In this document: positions 34,449-42,300 of the stretch, piece by piece | How positions within the stretch are numbered: position 1 is the first letter of the stretch | Layout of the letters: each line of letters starts with the position of its first letter | Position numbers and translations under genes: made by a program | Assembly (NCBI RefSeq): GCF_046237605.1 | Contig: NZ_CP143542.1 | Span: 186,001-250,000, forward strand | Direction: 5' to 3' | Source of the DNA: Paraperibacillus marinus | GTDB taxonomy: Bacteria; Bacillota; Bacilli; Bacillales; DSM-1321 | Length of the DNA stretch: 64,000 nucleotides | Notes under the pieces: generated by a model | Databases searched by the model: none | Told to the model about the DNA's origin: nothing | The model's input: only the letters and a program-made list of their open reading frames with translations

Positions 34449-34738
34449 CAGCGATACTTTCCTGTCAGATCATCCATGGTTATGCCGTCGGGCTGATATA
34501 GGATTTTCATTTGAGTGATCACATTGCGGGCACCGAGCTCGGTCATTTTCTCATTCATTTCCTTAACCACATCAAGGAGGGTGCTGAGGCTGCCTTCCAT
34601 GGTGGTCTCAAGCGGCTGAACCTGATAGTTGACACCGGATTTATCAATGATGGCGATAGCTTCATCAACAAAAGGAATCACATCGTCCAAATTCTTCGTC
34701 TTCGGGATAATCTGCACACTTACTAATGCTTCTGCCAT
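34448..34738 (-). CDS. MTH1187/YkoF-like thiamine-binding protein
   Basis: A 96-residue protein of the Thiamine_BP family (PF01910-like): ALVSVQIIPKT, DEAIAIIDKSGVNYQVQPLETTMEG and a conserved LLDVVKEM helix. Members bind thiamine or related pyrimidines and often sit in TPP-regulated operons. No signal peptide, so cytoplasmic. AAAGGAG precedes the ATG. It lies 15 nt after thiY and overlaps thiX by one base. Its exact task in transport or delivery is not known. Confidence 0.83.
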   Translation of the reverse strand: MAEALVSVQIIPKTKNLDDVIPFVDEAIAIIDKSGVNYQVQPLETTMEGSLSTLLDVVKEMNEKMTELGARNVITQMKILYQPDGITMDDLTGKYR

Positions 34739-34753
34739 ATAAACACTCCTTTA

Positions 34754-35740
34754 TCATGGTAAAAATTTATTCGTATACGCTTTTTTAGGATCAAATCCGC
34801 CTTCTAAGAGTTTGTGCTCCTCCATCCAATCTGCATAATTTGTCCAGATGGAGAGGTCCTGTTCGCCCCAGCGCTTTGCATCGTCCTGATATTTCGGTGA
34901 AAGCCATTCCTGGCTCTTTTTGACCAAATCTTTATCGAGATCAGGATTCTTTTGAATCAGGATATCGGCTGCTTCCCCGGGATGATCTATTGCGAATTTA
35001 TAGCCTTTTGAGGCTCCGTGTACAAAGGCTTTAACAACATCTGGTTTTGTATTGATCATTTTCTCATTCGTTGCAAGCACCGGCGTGTAATAGTCAAGCT
35101 TCTTCGAGTAGTCCGTCAGGTAGACCATGTTCAGCTTCTGTCCTCTCAAGCCGGCCTCTATGCCGGTCCAGCCCTGGAAGATCCAGGCGAAATCCACATT
35201 CCTCTTAACAGAGGTGAAAAAGTCGGCATCGCCGGAATTGACGATCTTCACCTTGCTGACGTCGGCATCCTCCGTTTTCATGATAGAGCCGATCACAGCC
35301 TTTTCAACAGGTGATCCCCAGCCTCCGTATGTTTTTCCTTCAAAGTCCTTTGGAGTTTTAATATTCTTTTCCGCAGGAGAAGCAAATCCGGAAGTATTAT
35401 GCTGGATAACGGCTGCAATGGAGACGAGCGGCACGCCCTGCACCCGGGCCTGGGTGATGGATTCCTGATAAGAGACGCCGAAGTCGGCTTTTCCAGAAGC
35501 CACAAGTGCATCGGCACCGGATTCTCCAGGATTGATGATCTTCACATCCAGGCCTTCTTCTTTAAAATAGCCTTTTTGCTGCGCCGCATACAGGCCTGTA
35601 TGATTTGTATTCGGTGTCCAGTCCAGTACAACGGTCACCTTCTGAAGGTCTTTCTTATCTTTTTTCTCCGGGTCTGCATTTGTGCTGCAGCCTGCAAGCA
35701 GGGTTAAGGCAAGGATTGCGGCAGTCCACTTTTTCATCAT
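34754..35740 (-). CDS. thiY: ThiY-like substrate-binding lipoprotein (NMT1/THI5 family)
   Basis: A 328-residue binding protein with lipobox LLAGCST (Cys about residue 18). VTVVLDWTPNTNHTGLYAAQQKGYF is the NMT1/THI5 hallmark, and GYGGWGSPVEKAV and DFFTSVKRNVDFAWIFQGWTG follow. In bacilli ThiY binds the pyrimidine formylaminopyrimidine; this is the likely ligand. AAAGGAGATATAAA precedes ATG 35740. First gene of the operon downstream of a TPP riboswitch, with a repeat copy lying in the leader. Confidence 0.88.
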   Translation of the reverse strand: MMKKWTAAILALTLLAGCSTNADPEKKDKKDLQKVTVVLDWTPNTNHTGLYAAQQKGYFKEEGLDVKIINPGESGADALVASGKADFGVSYQESITQARVQGVPLVSIAAVIQHNTSGFASPAEKNIKTPKDFEGKTYGGWGSPVEKAVIGSIMKTEDADVSKVKIVNSGDADFFTSVKRNVDFAWIFQGWTGIEAGLRGQKLNMVYLTDYSKKLDYYTPVLATNEKMINTKPDVVKAFVHGASKGYKFAIDHPGEAADILIQKNPDLDKDLVKKSQEWLSPKYQDDAKRWGEQDLSIWTNYADWMEEHKLLEGGFDPKKAYTNKFLP

Positions 35741-35796
35741 TTTATATCTCCTTTCTGTGAGACAAGAACGGGAGGGGGGATAGAAGCATCAATCTA

Positions 35797-35981
35797 GAAA
35801 ACCAACTTGAGTTTTCTACTCACAATCCATGCATGGAAAAGAACATAGAGTAGAGCAGGAACAAACACAATAAGGCGGTGGAGCGGATTAAGACAAACCA
35901 GGGGTGCCAGGAAAATACATGATGTGCGCACCCAGCTGCAGGAAGCCTTTTAATCCATGCAGCTCCGCCCCTTTTCCACAG
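35797..35981. repeat. Dispersed ~190-bp element, copy C, in the thi leader
   Basis: Starts AAACCAACTTGAGTTTTC, holds AATCCATGCATGG and AACACAATAAGGCGGTGGAG, and ends ATGCAGCTCCGCCCC near 35970. It lies between the riboswitch terminator and the thiY ribosome site, so it is transcribed as part of the thi mRNA (complement strand). Confidence 0.9.
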
Positions 35982-36010
35982 AAAAAGGCATCCAGGATAA
36001 CCCGGACGCC
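35982..36010 (-). terminator. Terminator of the TPP riboswitch
   Basis: On the minus strand GGCGTCCGGG-TTAT-CCTGGATGCC (two wobble pairs) followed by TTTTT, downstream of the aptamer. Confidence 0.88.
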
Positions 36011-36042
36011 TTGCGATCAAAAACATATCCAAAAAGAGATAA

Positions 36043-36130
36043 TGTTCCCTCCGCTGGCATCATCCAGATCAGGTTCTAAGAGTCAGCGCCTCATGGACGC
36101 AATCTCAGCCGGCAACACCGGCCCCCCTAC
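36043..36130 (-). promoter_or_regulatory. TPP riboswitch (THI element)
   Basis: Minus strand shows GGGGGGCCGGTGTTGCCGGCTGAGA split over the 5' helix, then ACCTGATCTGGATGATGCC and AGCGGAGGGAA, the standard TPP aptamer blocks. A -10 TATAAT lies at 36165-36160. TPP binding should cause termination at 35982-36010 and shut off thiY to TatD. Confidence 0.95.
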
Positions 36131-36217
36131 ATTCTCGTGCTATTCATAAATACTAGTCCATTATAGCAGAGTATTTTTCAATGTGTTCAATTTTCGCTTG
36201 TGCTTTCGAATATGTTG

Positions 36218-36967
36218 TTATTTTGCAGTGATAATCGCTGCCCCGTGCTCACGCAGGTGCTCCATCCAAGGTTCCGGAACCTCTCCCGCCGTAATGATTT
36301 TATCGATTTCGGAAAGGGGGAGCACGTTGACAAAGGAGGCAGTGCCGAGGCTTTGTCCTTCGATCAGGCAGACAGTCATGCGGGCCTGCCTGGCGGCGGC
36401 GCGGAGCACCGAAGCAGTTTCGGGATTACGGGTGCTTAAACCAGAACGGTTCAGGCCCGAGCCTGAAATGAAGCTGATATCAAAATGATAATTCTGCAGG
36501 ACGGGGACCAGGAGCGGGTCCGAGATCTCGCCATCCTTTTTGACCCGGCCCCCGAGAACATAACAGTCTATATGATCCTCTGCAGAAAGCCGTGATGCCG
36601 CGGCTGCTGAATTGGTGACAACCGTAATGTGCTTTTCCGTCAGAAACTCGGCGATGGCATGGCAGAGTGCCGAGCTTCCTATGAAAACCGTATCGTTTTC
36701 TTTTATAAAGGACGCAGCATTCCGCGCGATGATGCGTATACTTGAATCTTTGCCAGAGTCCGGTTCCGTTTCCCTGGTGGCTGGAAGCCCTGTACGGACT
36801 GCTCCTCCGTGGGTTCTCCGCAAGAGCCCATCCTTTTCCAGGGAAGTTAAGTAACGCCTGATAGAATCAATGGACACGCCAAGCGTGGAGGCCAGCTCCT
36901 TGGCTTGGATTTTTTCATTTTTTTCGAGGAGATCAAGTATGCGTTTTTTCCGTTCCTCCGAAAACAT
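36218..36967 (-). CDS. DeoR/GlpR-family transcription regulator
   Basis: A 249-residue sugar-type repressor: N-terminal helix-turn-helix (EERKKRILDLLEKNEKIQAKELASTLGVSIDSIRRYLTSLEKDGLLRRTHGGAV, residues 4-57, the DeoR signature) and a C-terminal phosphosugar-isomerase-like sensor domain (FIGSSALCHAIAEFL, VTNSAAAASRL). Effector is likely a phosphorylated sugar. No target operon is adjacent; the thi operon downstream has its own riboswitch. A palindrome ATGCT-TC-AGCAT at 37015-37026 upstream may be its own operator. Confidence 0.85.
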   Translation of the reverse strand: MFSEERKKRILDLLEKNEKIQAKELASTLGVSIDSIRRYLTSLEKDGLLRRTHGGAVRTGLPATRETEPDSGKDSSIRIIARNAASFIKENDTVFIGSSALCHAIAEFLTEKHITVVTNSAAAASRLSAEDHIDCYVLGGRVKKDGEISDPLLVPVLQNYHFDISFISGSGLNRSGLSTRNPETASVLRAAARQARMTVCLIEGQSLGTASFVNVLPLSEIDKIITAGEVPEPWMEHLREHGAAIITAK

Positions 36968-37061
36968 GGGGCACCTCTTTCCAAGCGGTCTGAATATTCC
37001 TTATTCTAATTTTGATGCTTCAGCATGAGCAGGTCAAGGATATAGGCATGATTACCCGGTT

Positions 37062-37085
37062 AAAAAGAGAGAGCCGTCAGCTCTC
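37062..37085 (-). terminator. Terminator of the TetR gene
   Basis: Minus strand GAGAGC-TGACG-GCTCTC followed by TCTTTTT; the TetR stop codon lies in the loop. Confidence 0.75.
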
Positions 37086-37595
37086 CTTTTGAAATGACCA
37101 TTTTATTAATTTTTTCCCCTGTTCAAGGGTGATCCCGCCATCTCCCATAGCACTCAGAACAGAGCGCCAGCAGGCTCCAAGAATCAAATGGAGCGGCAGG
37201 CCGCCATCTGTGTTCAATTCCTCAAGGAATGCTTCGATCCGGTCTCTTTTCTTGTAAGGATATTCCTCGCTGACCAATCGGCACAAGTCCTGTTTGGCGG
37301 CAAAATCCAGCCCCGTGATCAGGGCAGCTTCCATGGCCCGCTCCGGGTCTGAAAATAGTGAAGCGGCTCCCTCCATTCGGTCGATGATTCTTTGTTCAAT
37401 ATCTGTCCGGATCACTTCATAGAGCTTGGCCTTTGAGCCGAAATGATGATAGACGGCACCTGTTGTCATATCGGCTTTTTTGGCAAGCTCTGTGATATTG
37501 GTGTTCTTATATCCATGCTGTTTAAACTCTTCCAATGCTTTCATGATCAATTGATCTTTATTTGTCCCTGGTATAGGCATCCATTCTTTCATCAT
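37077..37595 (-). CDS. TetR-family repressor
   Basis: A 172-residue regulator with the TetR helix-turn-helix at residues 10-56 (ALEEFKQHGYKNTNITELAKKADMTTGAVYHHFGSKAKLYEVI). The C-terminal domain is unassigned. It is divergent from a VOC/glyoxalase gene, and the gap holds three evenly spaced palindromes, so it probably represses that gene and itself. Two ATGs occur in tandem at 37595 and 37592; either could be used. Confidence 0.87.
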   Translation of the reverse strand: MMKEWMPIPGTNKDQLIMKALEEFKQHGYKNTNITELAKKADMTTGAVYHHFGSKAKLYEVIRTDIEQRIIDRMEGAASLFSDPERAMEAALITGLDFAAKQDLCRLVSEEYPYKKRDRIEAFLEELNTDGGLPLHLILGACWRSVLSAMGDGGITLEQGKKLIKWSFQKES

Positions 37596-37625
37596 GCTTC
37601 CCAGTTTAGCATATTGACAGATATT

Positions 37626-37680
37626 AGTAAATTAGTTACGCTATACATAATCAACTTATGCAAAACATAATCCAATTACG
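37626..37680. promoter_or_regulatory. Three operator-like palindromes with 20-bp period
   Basis: AGTAA-N5-TTACG at 37626, CATAA-N5-TTATG at 37646 and CATAA-N5-TTACG at 37666. Same half-site pattern and same spacing, start-to-start distance exactly 20 bp. Located between the TetR gene and the VOC gene, overlapping probable promoter boxes (TTGACA near 37615, TATACA near 37642). Confidence 0.65.
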
Positions 37681-37705
37681 CATTAAAGGAAGAGAGGGAA
37701 AGCCT

Positions 37706-38047
37706 GTGAAATTGGTTTTTTTGAGCCATCCAGTTAAGAATTTAAAAGAATCTCTTGCGTTTTATCGCGAGACTCTTGGGTTTGAGGAAGCATGGAGGGA
37801 AGGAGAGCATACTGCCGCTTTGTACATGCCTGGAACTGACGTGCGGCTCCTGCTTGAGAATGATGAGCCGGATACGGAAGCTGGCGGAGTATTCCTGGTG
37901 GACAGTGTGGACCGGTTCCATGAAGAAAAGAACCGAAGCATGGAAGTGGTGAAGGCTCCAGTCGATATACCGCCAGGACGGTTCGCCATCTATAGGGACA
38001 ACTCAGGAAATTACATACGAATCATTGATTTTACAAAAGAAGGATAA
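37706..38047 (+). CDS. VOC (glyoxalase/bleomycin-resistance) family protein
   Basis: A 113-residue single VOC domain: VKLVFLSHPVKNLKESLAFYRETLGFEEAWREGEHTAAL and C-terminal GRFAIYRDNSGNYIRIIDF, with His, and Glu/Asp positions that could bind a metal. Substrate unknown. GTG 37706 has AGAGAGGGAAAG upstream; the longer frame from 37658 overlaps the operator palindromes. Likely controlled by the divergent TetR. Confidence 0.78.
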   Translation: MKLVFLSHPVKNLKESLAFYRETLGFEEAWREGEHTAALYMPGTDVRLLLENDEPDTEAGGVFLVDSVDRFHEEKNRSMEVVKAPVDIPPGRFAIYRDNSGNYIRIIDFTKEG

Positions 38048-38057
38048 TCTGCAGAAA

Positions 38058-38086
38058 AAGGACACCCTGAAAGTGTCCTTTTTTTA
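38058..38086. terminator. Bidirectional terminator
   Basis: AAGGACAC (38058-38065) pairs with GTGTCCTT (38073-38080), flanked by A-run and T-run; between the VOC gene and trpS. Confidence 0.9.
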
Positions 38087-39079
38087 CATGCCGATAAATT
38101 CTTTTACGAGCTTCAATTGCTCCGCCGCCAACTCACGTGCCTTCACGGCTCCTTCTGCAAGGATGCTGTCGATGAGCGCGGGAGAGTCGATAAGCTCCCC
38201 ATATTTTCTCCGCGGCTCAGACAGCTCCCTGTCTATGACGCGGAAAACTTCCTTTTTCACTTCGCCCCAGCCGATGCCGGAGCTGTACCTGTTTTTCAAT
38301 GCTTCTATTTCTTCTGCACTCGCAAACTCCTTGTACAAGTGGAATAAAGTCGAGTTCTTAGGCTCCTTCGGTTCATCAGGGGAAGAAGAATCGGTCTTTA
38401 TTTTATTGATGAGCTTCTGGAGCTTTGCGGGCTCTTCAAAGAGGCTGATGGTATTTCCGTAGCTCTTGCTCATCTTCCGGCCGTCGAGGCCGGGCAGCAG
38501 CTCTGATTCCTCTTGGACAACATATTCCGGGAGGGTGAAGGCCGGCCCGAAAGTGGAATTAAAATATTCGGCGATATCACGGGCATATTCCACATGCTGG
38601 ATTTGATCCCTGCCAACCGGGACTTTGTCAGAACGGAATGAAAGAATATCTGCAGACATCAGGATGGGGTAGGTGTATAAGCCCATATTGACACCATGAT
38701 CCCGGTCCAGTCCTTTCTGGTTATTGGCATCTACAGCGGCCTTATAGGCATGCGCCCTGTTCATGAGGCCTTTTGGGGTAACACAGGAAAGAATATAATG
38801 CAGTTCCAGCAATTCGGGGATATCAGATTGTCTATAAAAAATGACAGTCCCGGGATCGAGGCCGAGGGCAAGCCAGGTGGCAGCGATTTCATATTTGTAC
38901 TGCCTGAAAAGGGCAGGATCCTGGACAGAATTGAGTGCGTGATAGTCGGCAATGAAATAGATTCCCTGGTTTGCCGTGTCTGCTGCCATCTTGAGGGCAG
39001 GCTTGATGGCGCCGATATAATTGCCCAAATGCGGTGTCCCGGTTGATTTGATTCCTGTTAATACGATTGGCTGGTTCAT
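38084..39079 (-). CDS. trpS: Tryptophanyl-tRNA synthetase
   Basis: Class I synthetase that charges tRNA-Trp. 331 residues: the HIGH-like motif TGTPHLGNYIGA (about residues 12-23), VPVGRDQIQHVEYARDIA, and the KMSKS motif GRKMSKSYGNT (about 195-205). Usual length for bacteria. AGGAGGAG precedes ATG 39079. Under control of a T-box leader. Single-gene transcript. Confidence 0.97.
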   Translation of the reverse strand: MNQPIVLTGIKSTGTPHLGNYIGAIKPALKMAADTANQGIYFIADYHALNSVQDPALFRQYKYEIAATWLALGLDPGTVIFYRQSDIPELLELHYILSCVTPKGLMNRAHAYKAAVDANNQKGLDRDHGVNMGLYTYPILMSADILSFRSDKVPVGRDQIQHVEYARDIAEYFNSTFGPAFTLPEYVVQEESELLPGLDGRKMSKSYGNTISLFEEPAKLQKLINKIKTDSSSPDEPKEPKNSTLFHLYKEFASAEEIEALKNRYSSGIGWGEVKKEVFRVIDRELSEPRRKYGELIDSPALIDSILAEGAVKARELAAEQLKLVKEFIGM

Positions 39080-39109
39080 TGAAACTCCTCCTGCTCATTT
39101 ATCTGCAAA

Positions 39110-39398
39110 CAAAAAAGGGCCTCTCATCCTAAAGGACGAGAAACCCGTGGTACCACCTTATTTTTAAAAAAAGAGAAGACCTTCCTGCTCTTTTTCGCTC
39201 CATGAATTGTAACGGAAATCCACCGCCAATGCCTACGCCTCTTTGGTTTCGGATTGGGGCTCAAAAGTCCATTCCATATAGCTGCATACTGATTCCCACC
39301 AGCCATCAGCTCTCTTATCGGAAGTCTAACTTCCTGAATGCAGTTCTATATGTACTACTCTTTATCATCGCCTGTTATTTGCTTGTATTTTTATTATA
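39110..39398 (-). promoter_or_regulatory. T-box leader (tRNA-Trp sensing) of trpS with promoter
   Basis: Minus strand: promoter TTCACA (39421-39416), 17-bp spacer, TATAAT (39398-39393); T-box core GGTGGTACCACGGG at 39157-39144; terminator GGGTTTCTCGTCC/GGATGAGAGGCCC with T-run at 39146-39110. A TGG codon followed by A at 39271-39269 is the likely specifier for tryptophan. Confidence 0.92.
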
Positions 39399-39466
39399 TT
39401 CATTAATTAATAAGCTGTGAAGGACCTATTTGATATATTTAAAACGAATGCTATGTTAGCCTCCCA

Positions 39467-40198
39467 TTATAGGGCTGTCATGAATAATGAGGCGATCAGC
39501 CCGAATGATGCGATCAGCCCGACGATGGGTCCGCCTTCTTCAAAGGCTTCTGGCAGCATAGTAGAGCACACCATGGCAACCAGTCCGCCGGCACCGAAGG
39601 CACCAATGGAAGCAAGCACGGCACCTGAGCTGTCCCGGAGGAATACGTACCCAAGCATGGCGCTCACAGCGGAGACGATGACCACACTGCCCCAAAGCGC
39701 CATTATTTTTCCTTTTGAATAGCCGCCGCTCTTAAGCCCGGCGCTGCTTGATAAGGACTCAGGGATATTGCTGATGAAAATGGCGGCGAGAAAAACCAGG
39801 TTGACGGAGCCGGAGGCGATAATGCTTACGCCTATTACGATAGATTCCGGAATGGCATCCATCAGGGTCCCGAGAAAGATGGCGAGGCCGGAGGAGTCCT
39901 TGGACTCCGTTCTGCTTTTTGAACGCTTTCGGTGCTTTCCGCCCTTTCCGCTGATAAAAAACTCTGCTGCAGTAAAAATAGCGGCACCCGCCATGAAGAC
40001 GAAGGAAGTGGACAGGATTCCGCTTTCCTTCACTCCTTCTTCGAGCAGATCGAAACAGGAAGTCCCTATCAGAATGCCCGTTCCCAGGGCCATGATATAG
40101 CCTATTAATTTTTCTGGTATTTTTAGATAAAGGGCTGCAAGTGATCCTAAAAATAGAGAAAGACTTGCCGCACCTCCCCATAAGGCTGCGTGTAACAT
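39467..40198 (-). CDS. ZIP-family divalent metal transporter
   Basis: A 243-residue membrane protein with about eight hydrophobic segments. A charged His/Lys/Arg-rich loop (GKGGKHRKRSKSR) lies between segments 3 and 4. Segments FLGTLMDAIPESIVIGVSI and FISNIPESLSSSAGLK carry the metal-binding D/PE motifs of ZIP/ZupT proteins, with Asp/Asn in place of the usual His. It probably imports or moves zinc or another divalent metal. ATG 40198 has AAGGGAGAG upstream; the frame is open further back to 40267. Confidence 0.8.
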   Translation of the reverse strand: MLHAALWGGAASLSLFLGSLAALYLKIPEKLIGYIMALGTGILIGTSCFDLLEEGVKESGILSTSFVFMAGAAIFTAAEFFISGKGGKHRKRSKSRTESKDSSGLAIFLGTLMDAIPESIVIGVSIIASGSVNLVFLAAIFISNIPESLSSSAGLKSGGYSKGKIMALWGSVVIVSAVSAMLGYVFLRDSSGAVLASIGAFGAGGLVAMVCSTMLPEAFEEGGPIVGLIASFGLIASLFMTAL

Positions 40199-40355
40199 GT
40201 TCCACTCTCCCTTGTATGGTGATGGTTTTATTCTTTCCTTACCCGCTATGTACAGCGTGTAAAGCATGACTATCGGTCCATTCTCCTATAAAGGAGAAAT
40301 GACAGTGGAAGTAGAAATAATATTGTCAGAGACTTTAGCTGAAAGGAAGATTAAG

Positions 40356-40934
40356 ATGGAAACAGCAGGATTAAGGGGCAGGAGAGCAGCATTGATCCCC
40401 ATGGAATCCGGGCATATAGACGGACTCTATGAGGCTGCCATAGATGAGGAAATATGGAGGTTTATGAGCGTCAAGATCAAGGGAAGGCAAGACATGACAG
40501 CGGTGGTGGAATCGGCGCTCCTGCAGAGGGATGCAGGCCTTGAAAAGCCGTTCACGGTCATGGACCTCGAAAGCGGCAGCATAGTCGGGAGCACCCGCTT
40601 TTTAAATATATCAAATCAGAACAAAAACCTGGAAATAGGATGGACCTGGTATAATCCTTCAGTGTGGAGGACTAGAGTGAATACTGAATGTAAATATCTT
40701 CTTCTGAAACATGCCTTTGAGGACCTTGGCATGATCCGGGTGCAATTCAGGACAGATTCAAGGAACAAACGATCACAGGCGGCCATAGCAAGACTCGGCG
40801 CAGTTTCTGAAGGAGTGAACCGCCATGACCGTATCATGCACGATGGATATATCCGGAGCTCTGCCGTCTTCAGCATCCTGAAGGAAGAATGGCCGGGCGT
40901 TAAAGAAAACTTAAGCTCGATTTTAGAAAGCTGA
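40356..40934 (+). CDS. RimJ/RimL-type GNAT acetyltransferase
   Basis: A 192-residue GNAT. LRGRRAALIPMESGHIDGLYEAAIDEEIWRFM is the typical start of the RimJ/RimL group, followed by FTVMDLESGSIVGSTRFLNI, LEIGWTWYNPSVWRTRVNTECKYLLLKHAFE and RNKRSQAAIARLGAVSEGV. Substrate may be a protein N-terminus or a small amine. ATG 40356 has AAAGGAAG 8 nt upstream and matches the family start; another ATG at 40299 has its AGGAG too close. It is 10 nt before the lipid kinase gene, so one operon. Confidence 0.83.
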   Translation: METAGLRGRRAALIPMESGHIDGLYEAAIDEEIWRFMSVKIKGRQDMTAVVESALLQRDAGLEKPFTVMDLESGSIVGSTRFLNISNQNKNLEIGWTWYNPSVWRTRVNTECKYLLLKHAFEDLGMIRVQFRTDSRNKRSQAAIARLGAVSEGVNRHDRIMHDGYIRSSAVFSILKEEWPGVKENLSSILES

Positions 40935-40944
40935 AGGTGATTGG

Positions 40945-41847
40945 ATGAAATTTAAGAAAGTAATGCTTATATATAACGGCAAGGCCGGACAAAATGACCT
41001 GGATAAAACCCTCGGAGAATGCGTGCCGGTCATAGCAGCCGGCACAGAGGAGCTGCTCCTTATGTCGACACAGAGGCCGGGGCATGCCAAGGAAATATGC
41101 CAAGAATATGGCGGGCAGATGGATGCGGTCTTCATCCTGGGCGGTGACGGGACGGTCCATGAAGTGATAAACGGAATTGCCCCCCTGCCAAAACGGCCGG
41201 TCCTTGGAATCCTGCCGAATGGCACCTGCAATGATTTCAGCCGGACCTTAAATATCCCGCAGAACATAAAGAAAGCGGCCCTGGCCCTGATGGAAGGGAA
41301 CGTCATAGATGTGGATGCAGGCCGGGCGGGTGAAAGCTATTTCCTTAATTTTTGGGGAATAGGGCTGATAGCGGAGGCCTCCAATAATATCGATCCCGGA
41401 CAAAAGAAGATGCTCGGAAAAGTGAGCTATCTGCTGAGCGCCCTTCGCACCATCAATGAGACCCCTCCATTTCCCTTCAGGATCACCTATGAAGGCAGGG
41501 TCATTGAAGATACGGCTGTTATGATCCTGGTGCTCAATGGAAAATTCATTGGGACAAATGCCCTTCCATTCCCGAATATACAGACAGATGACGGCCTTTT
41601 CGATGTAGTCATTGTGAAGAATTCCAATCTGGCTATGTTCCGGGAATTGATGAACCTGAAGAAAACCTGGCAGGCGGGGAATGCAGAGGAAAATGAACTT
41701 CTGTACTTCCAGGCAAGGAACCTGTCCATTGAAACCACTATACCGATGGAAGCGGACATGGATGGCGAAGTTTATCAGCAGACACCTGCTGAAATCGTGA
41801 ACCTGAAGCAGCATCTTTCATTCCTTTATTATCCTGAAGTAAAATAA
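40945..41847 (+). CDS. Diacylglycerol kinase-family lipid kinase
   Basis: A 300-residue YegS/DgkB-type kinase. MLIYNGKAGQNDLDKTL, the nucleotide-binding GGDGTVHEVINGI (about residues 65-77), LGILPNGTCNDFSRTL (about 90-105) and C-terminal DDGLFDVVIVKN, MEADMDGE are family signatures. It phosphorylates diacylglycerol or a related lipid; whether it is the essential recycling enzyme DgkB or a BmrU/YtlR paralogue cannot be told. In an operon with the GNAT upstream. Confidence 0.87.
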   Translation: MKFKKVMLIYNGKAGQNDLDKTLGECVPVIAAGTEELLLMSTQRPGHAKEICQEYGGQMDAVFILGGDGTVHEVINGIAPLPKRPVLGILPNGTCNDFSRTLNIPQNIKKAALALMEGNVIDVDAGRAGESYFLNFWGIGLIAEASNNIDPGQKKMLGKVSYLLSALRTINETPPFPFRITYEGRVIEDTAVMILVLNGKFIGTNALPFPNIQTDDGLFDVVIVKNSNLAMFRELMNLKKTWQAGNAEENELLYFQARNLSIETTIPMEADMDGEVYQQTPAEIVNLKQHLSFLYYPEVK

Positions 41848-41876
41848 ATGCATAAATATATACCATTGCCATAAAA

Positions 41877-41905
41877 AATAGCGCCGCTTAAAGCGCTATT
41901 TTTTT
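41877..41905 (+). terminator. Terminator of the lipid kinase operon
   Basis: AATAGCGC (41877-41884) pairs with GCGCTATT (41893-41900), followed by a T-run. Confidence 0.88.
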
Positions 41906-42069
41906 ATTATGTCTTGGATGAAATTCCTTCAAAAAAAGCCGGGAATCCTGGCTGCAGCCGGAACGGAAATCAACCTTCTAGTGCCATAGAAGCAAACTCA
42001 AGCTGCCACCTTCAAATAAGTTCCTATTTACACATTATTTATATTAATATATTATACTAATATCTTAAT

Positions 42070-42205
42070 ACAACACGCTTAGTCCAATGAGCGGGGGAAC
42101 CGGGAATTGTAATGCTTGGCATTACTAGGGGTGAATCCTTTTTTACAAAAGGAAGGGCATTGTTTCCATGTCCGAATCCGACAGCTAACCTCGTATGCAG
42201 CTTAG
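42070..42205 (+). promoter_or_regulatory. c-di-AMP riboswitch (ydaO/yuaA type)
   Basis: The conserved blocks appear in order: ACGCTTAGTCC, GAGCGGGGGAACC (42090-42102), AGGGGTGAATCC (42127-42138), GGAAGGGCA (42151-42159), and CCGAATCCGACAGCTAACC (42172-42190) then TCGTATGC. This matches the B. subtilis ydaO leader closely. A TATTATACT-type -10 lies upstream near 42050, and an intrinsic terminator follows at 42229. Ligand binding should switch the symporter gene off. Confidence 0.93.
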
Positions 42206-42228
42206 GGAACATGTGTAGCAGAATATCT

Positions 42229-42260
42229 GTACACTGAGGACCCTCAGTGTACTTTTTTTG
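42229..42260 (+). terminator. Riboswitch-controlled terminator
   Basis: GTACACTGAG-GACC-CTCAGTGTAC followed by TTTTTTTG, 40 nt before the symporter start. Confidence 0.92.
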
Positions 42261-42300
42261 TCTTAATGGACTAAATAATCTAAGGAGAGGAAGATACATC

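Noticed and set aside
35820..36032. Minus-strand ORF sharing protein sequence with the ORF at 44511-44693
   Set aside because: The similarity comes from the DNA repeat itself (copies C and D); other copies do not keep the frame, so it is not a conserved protein.
39124..39306. Short minus-strand ORF upstream of trpS
   Set aside because: It lies entirely inside the T-box leader, whose conserved core and terminator explain the sequence.
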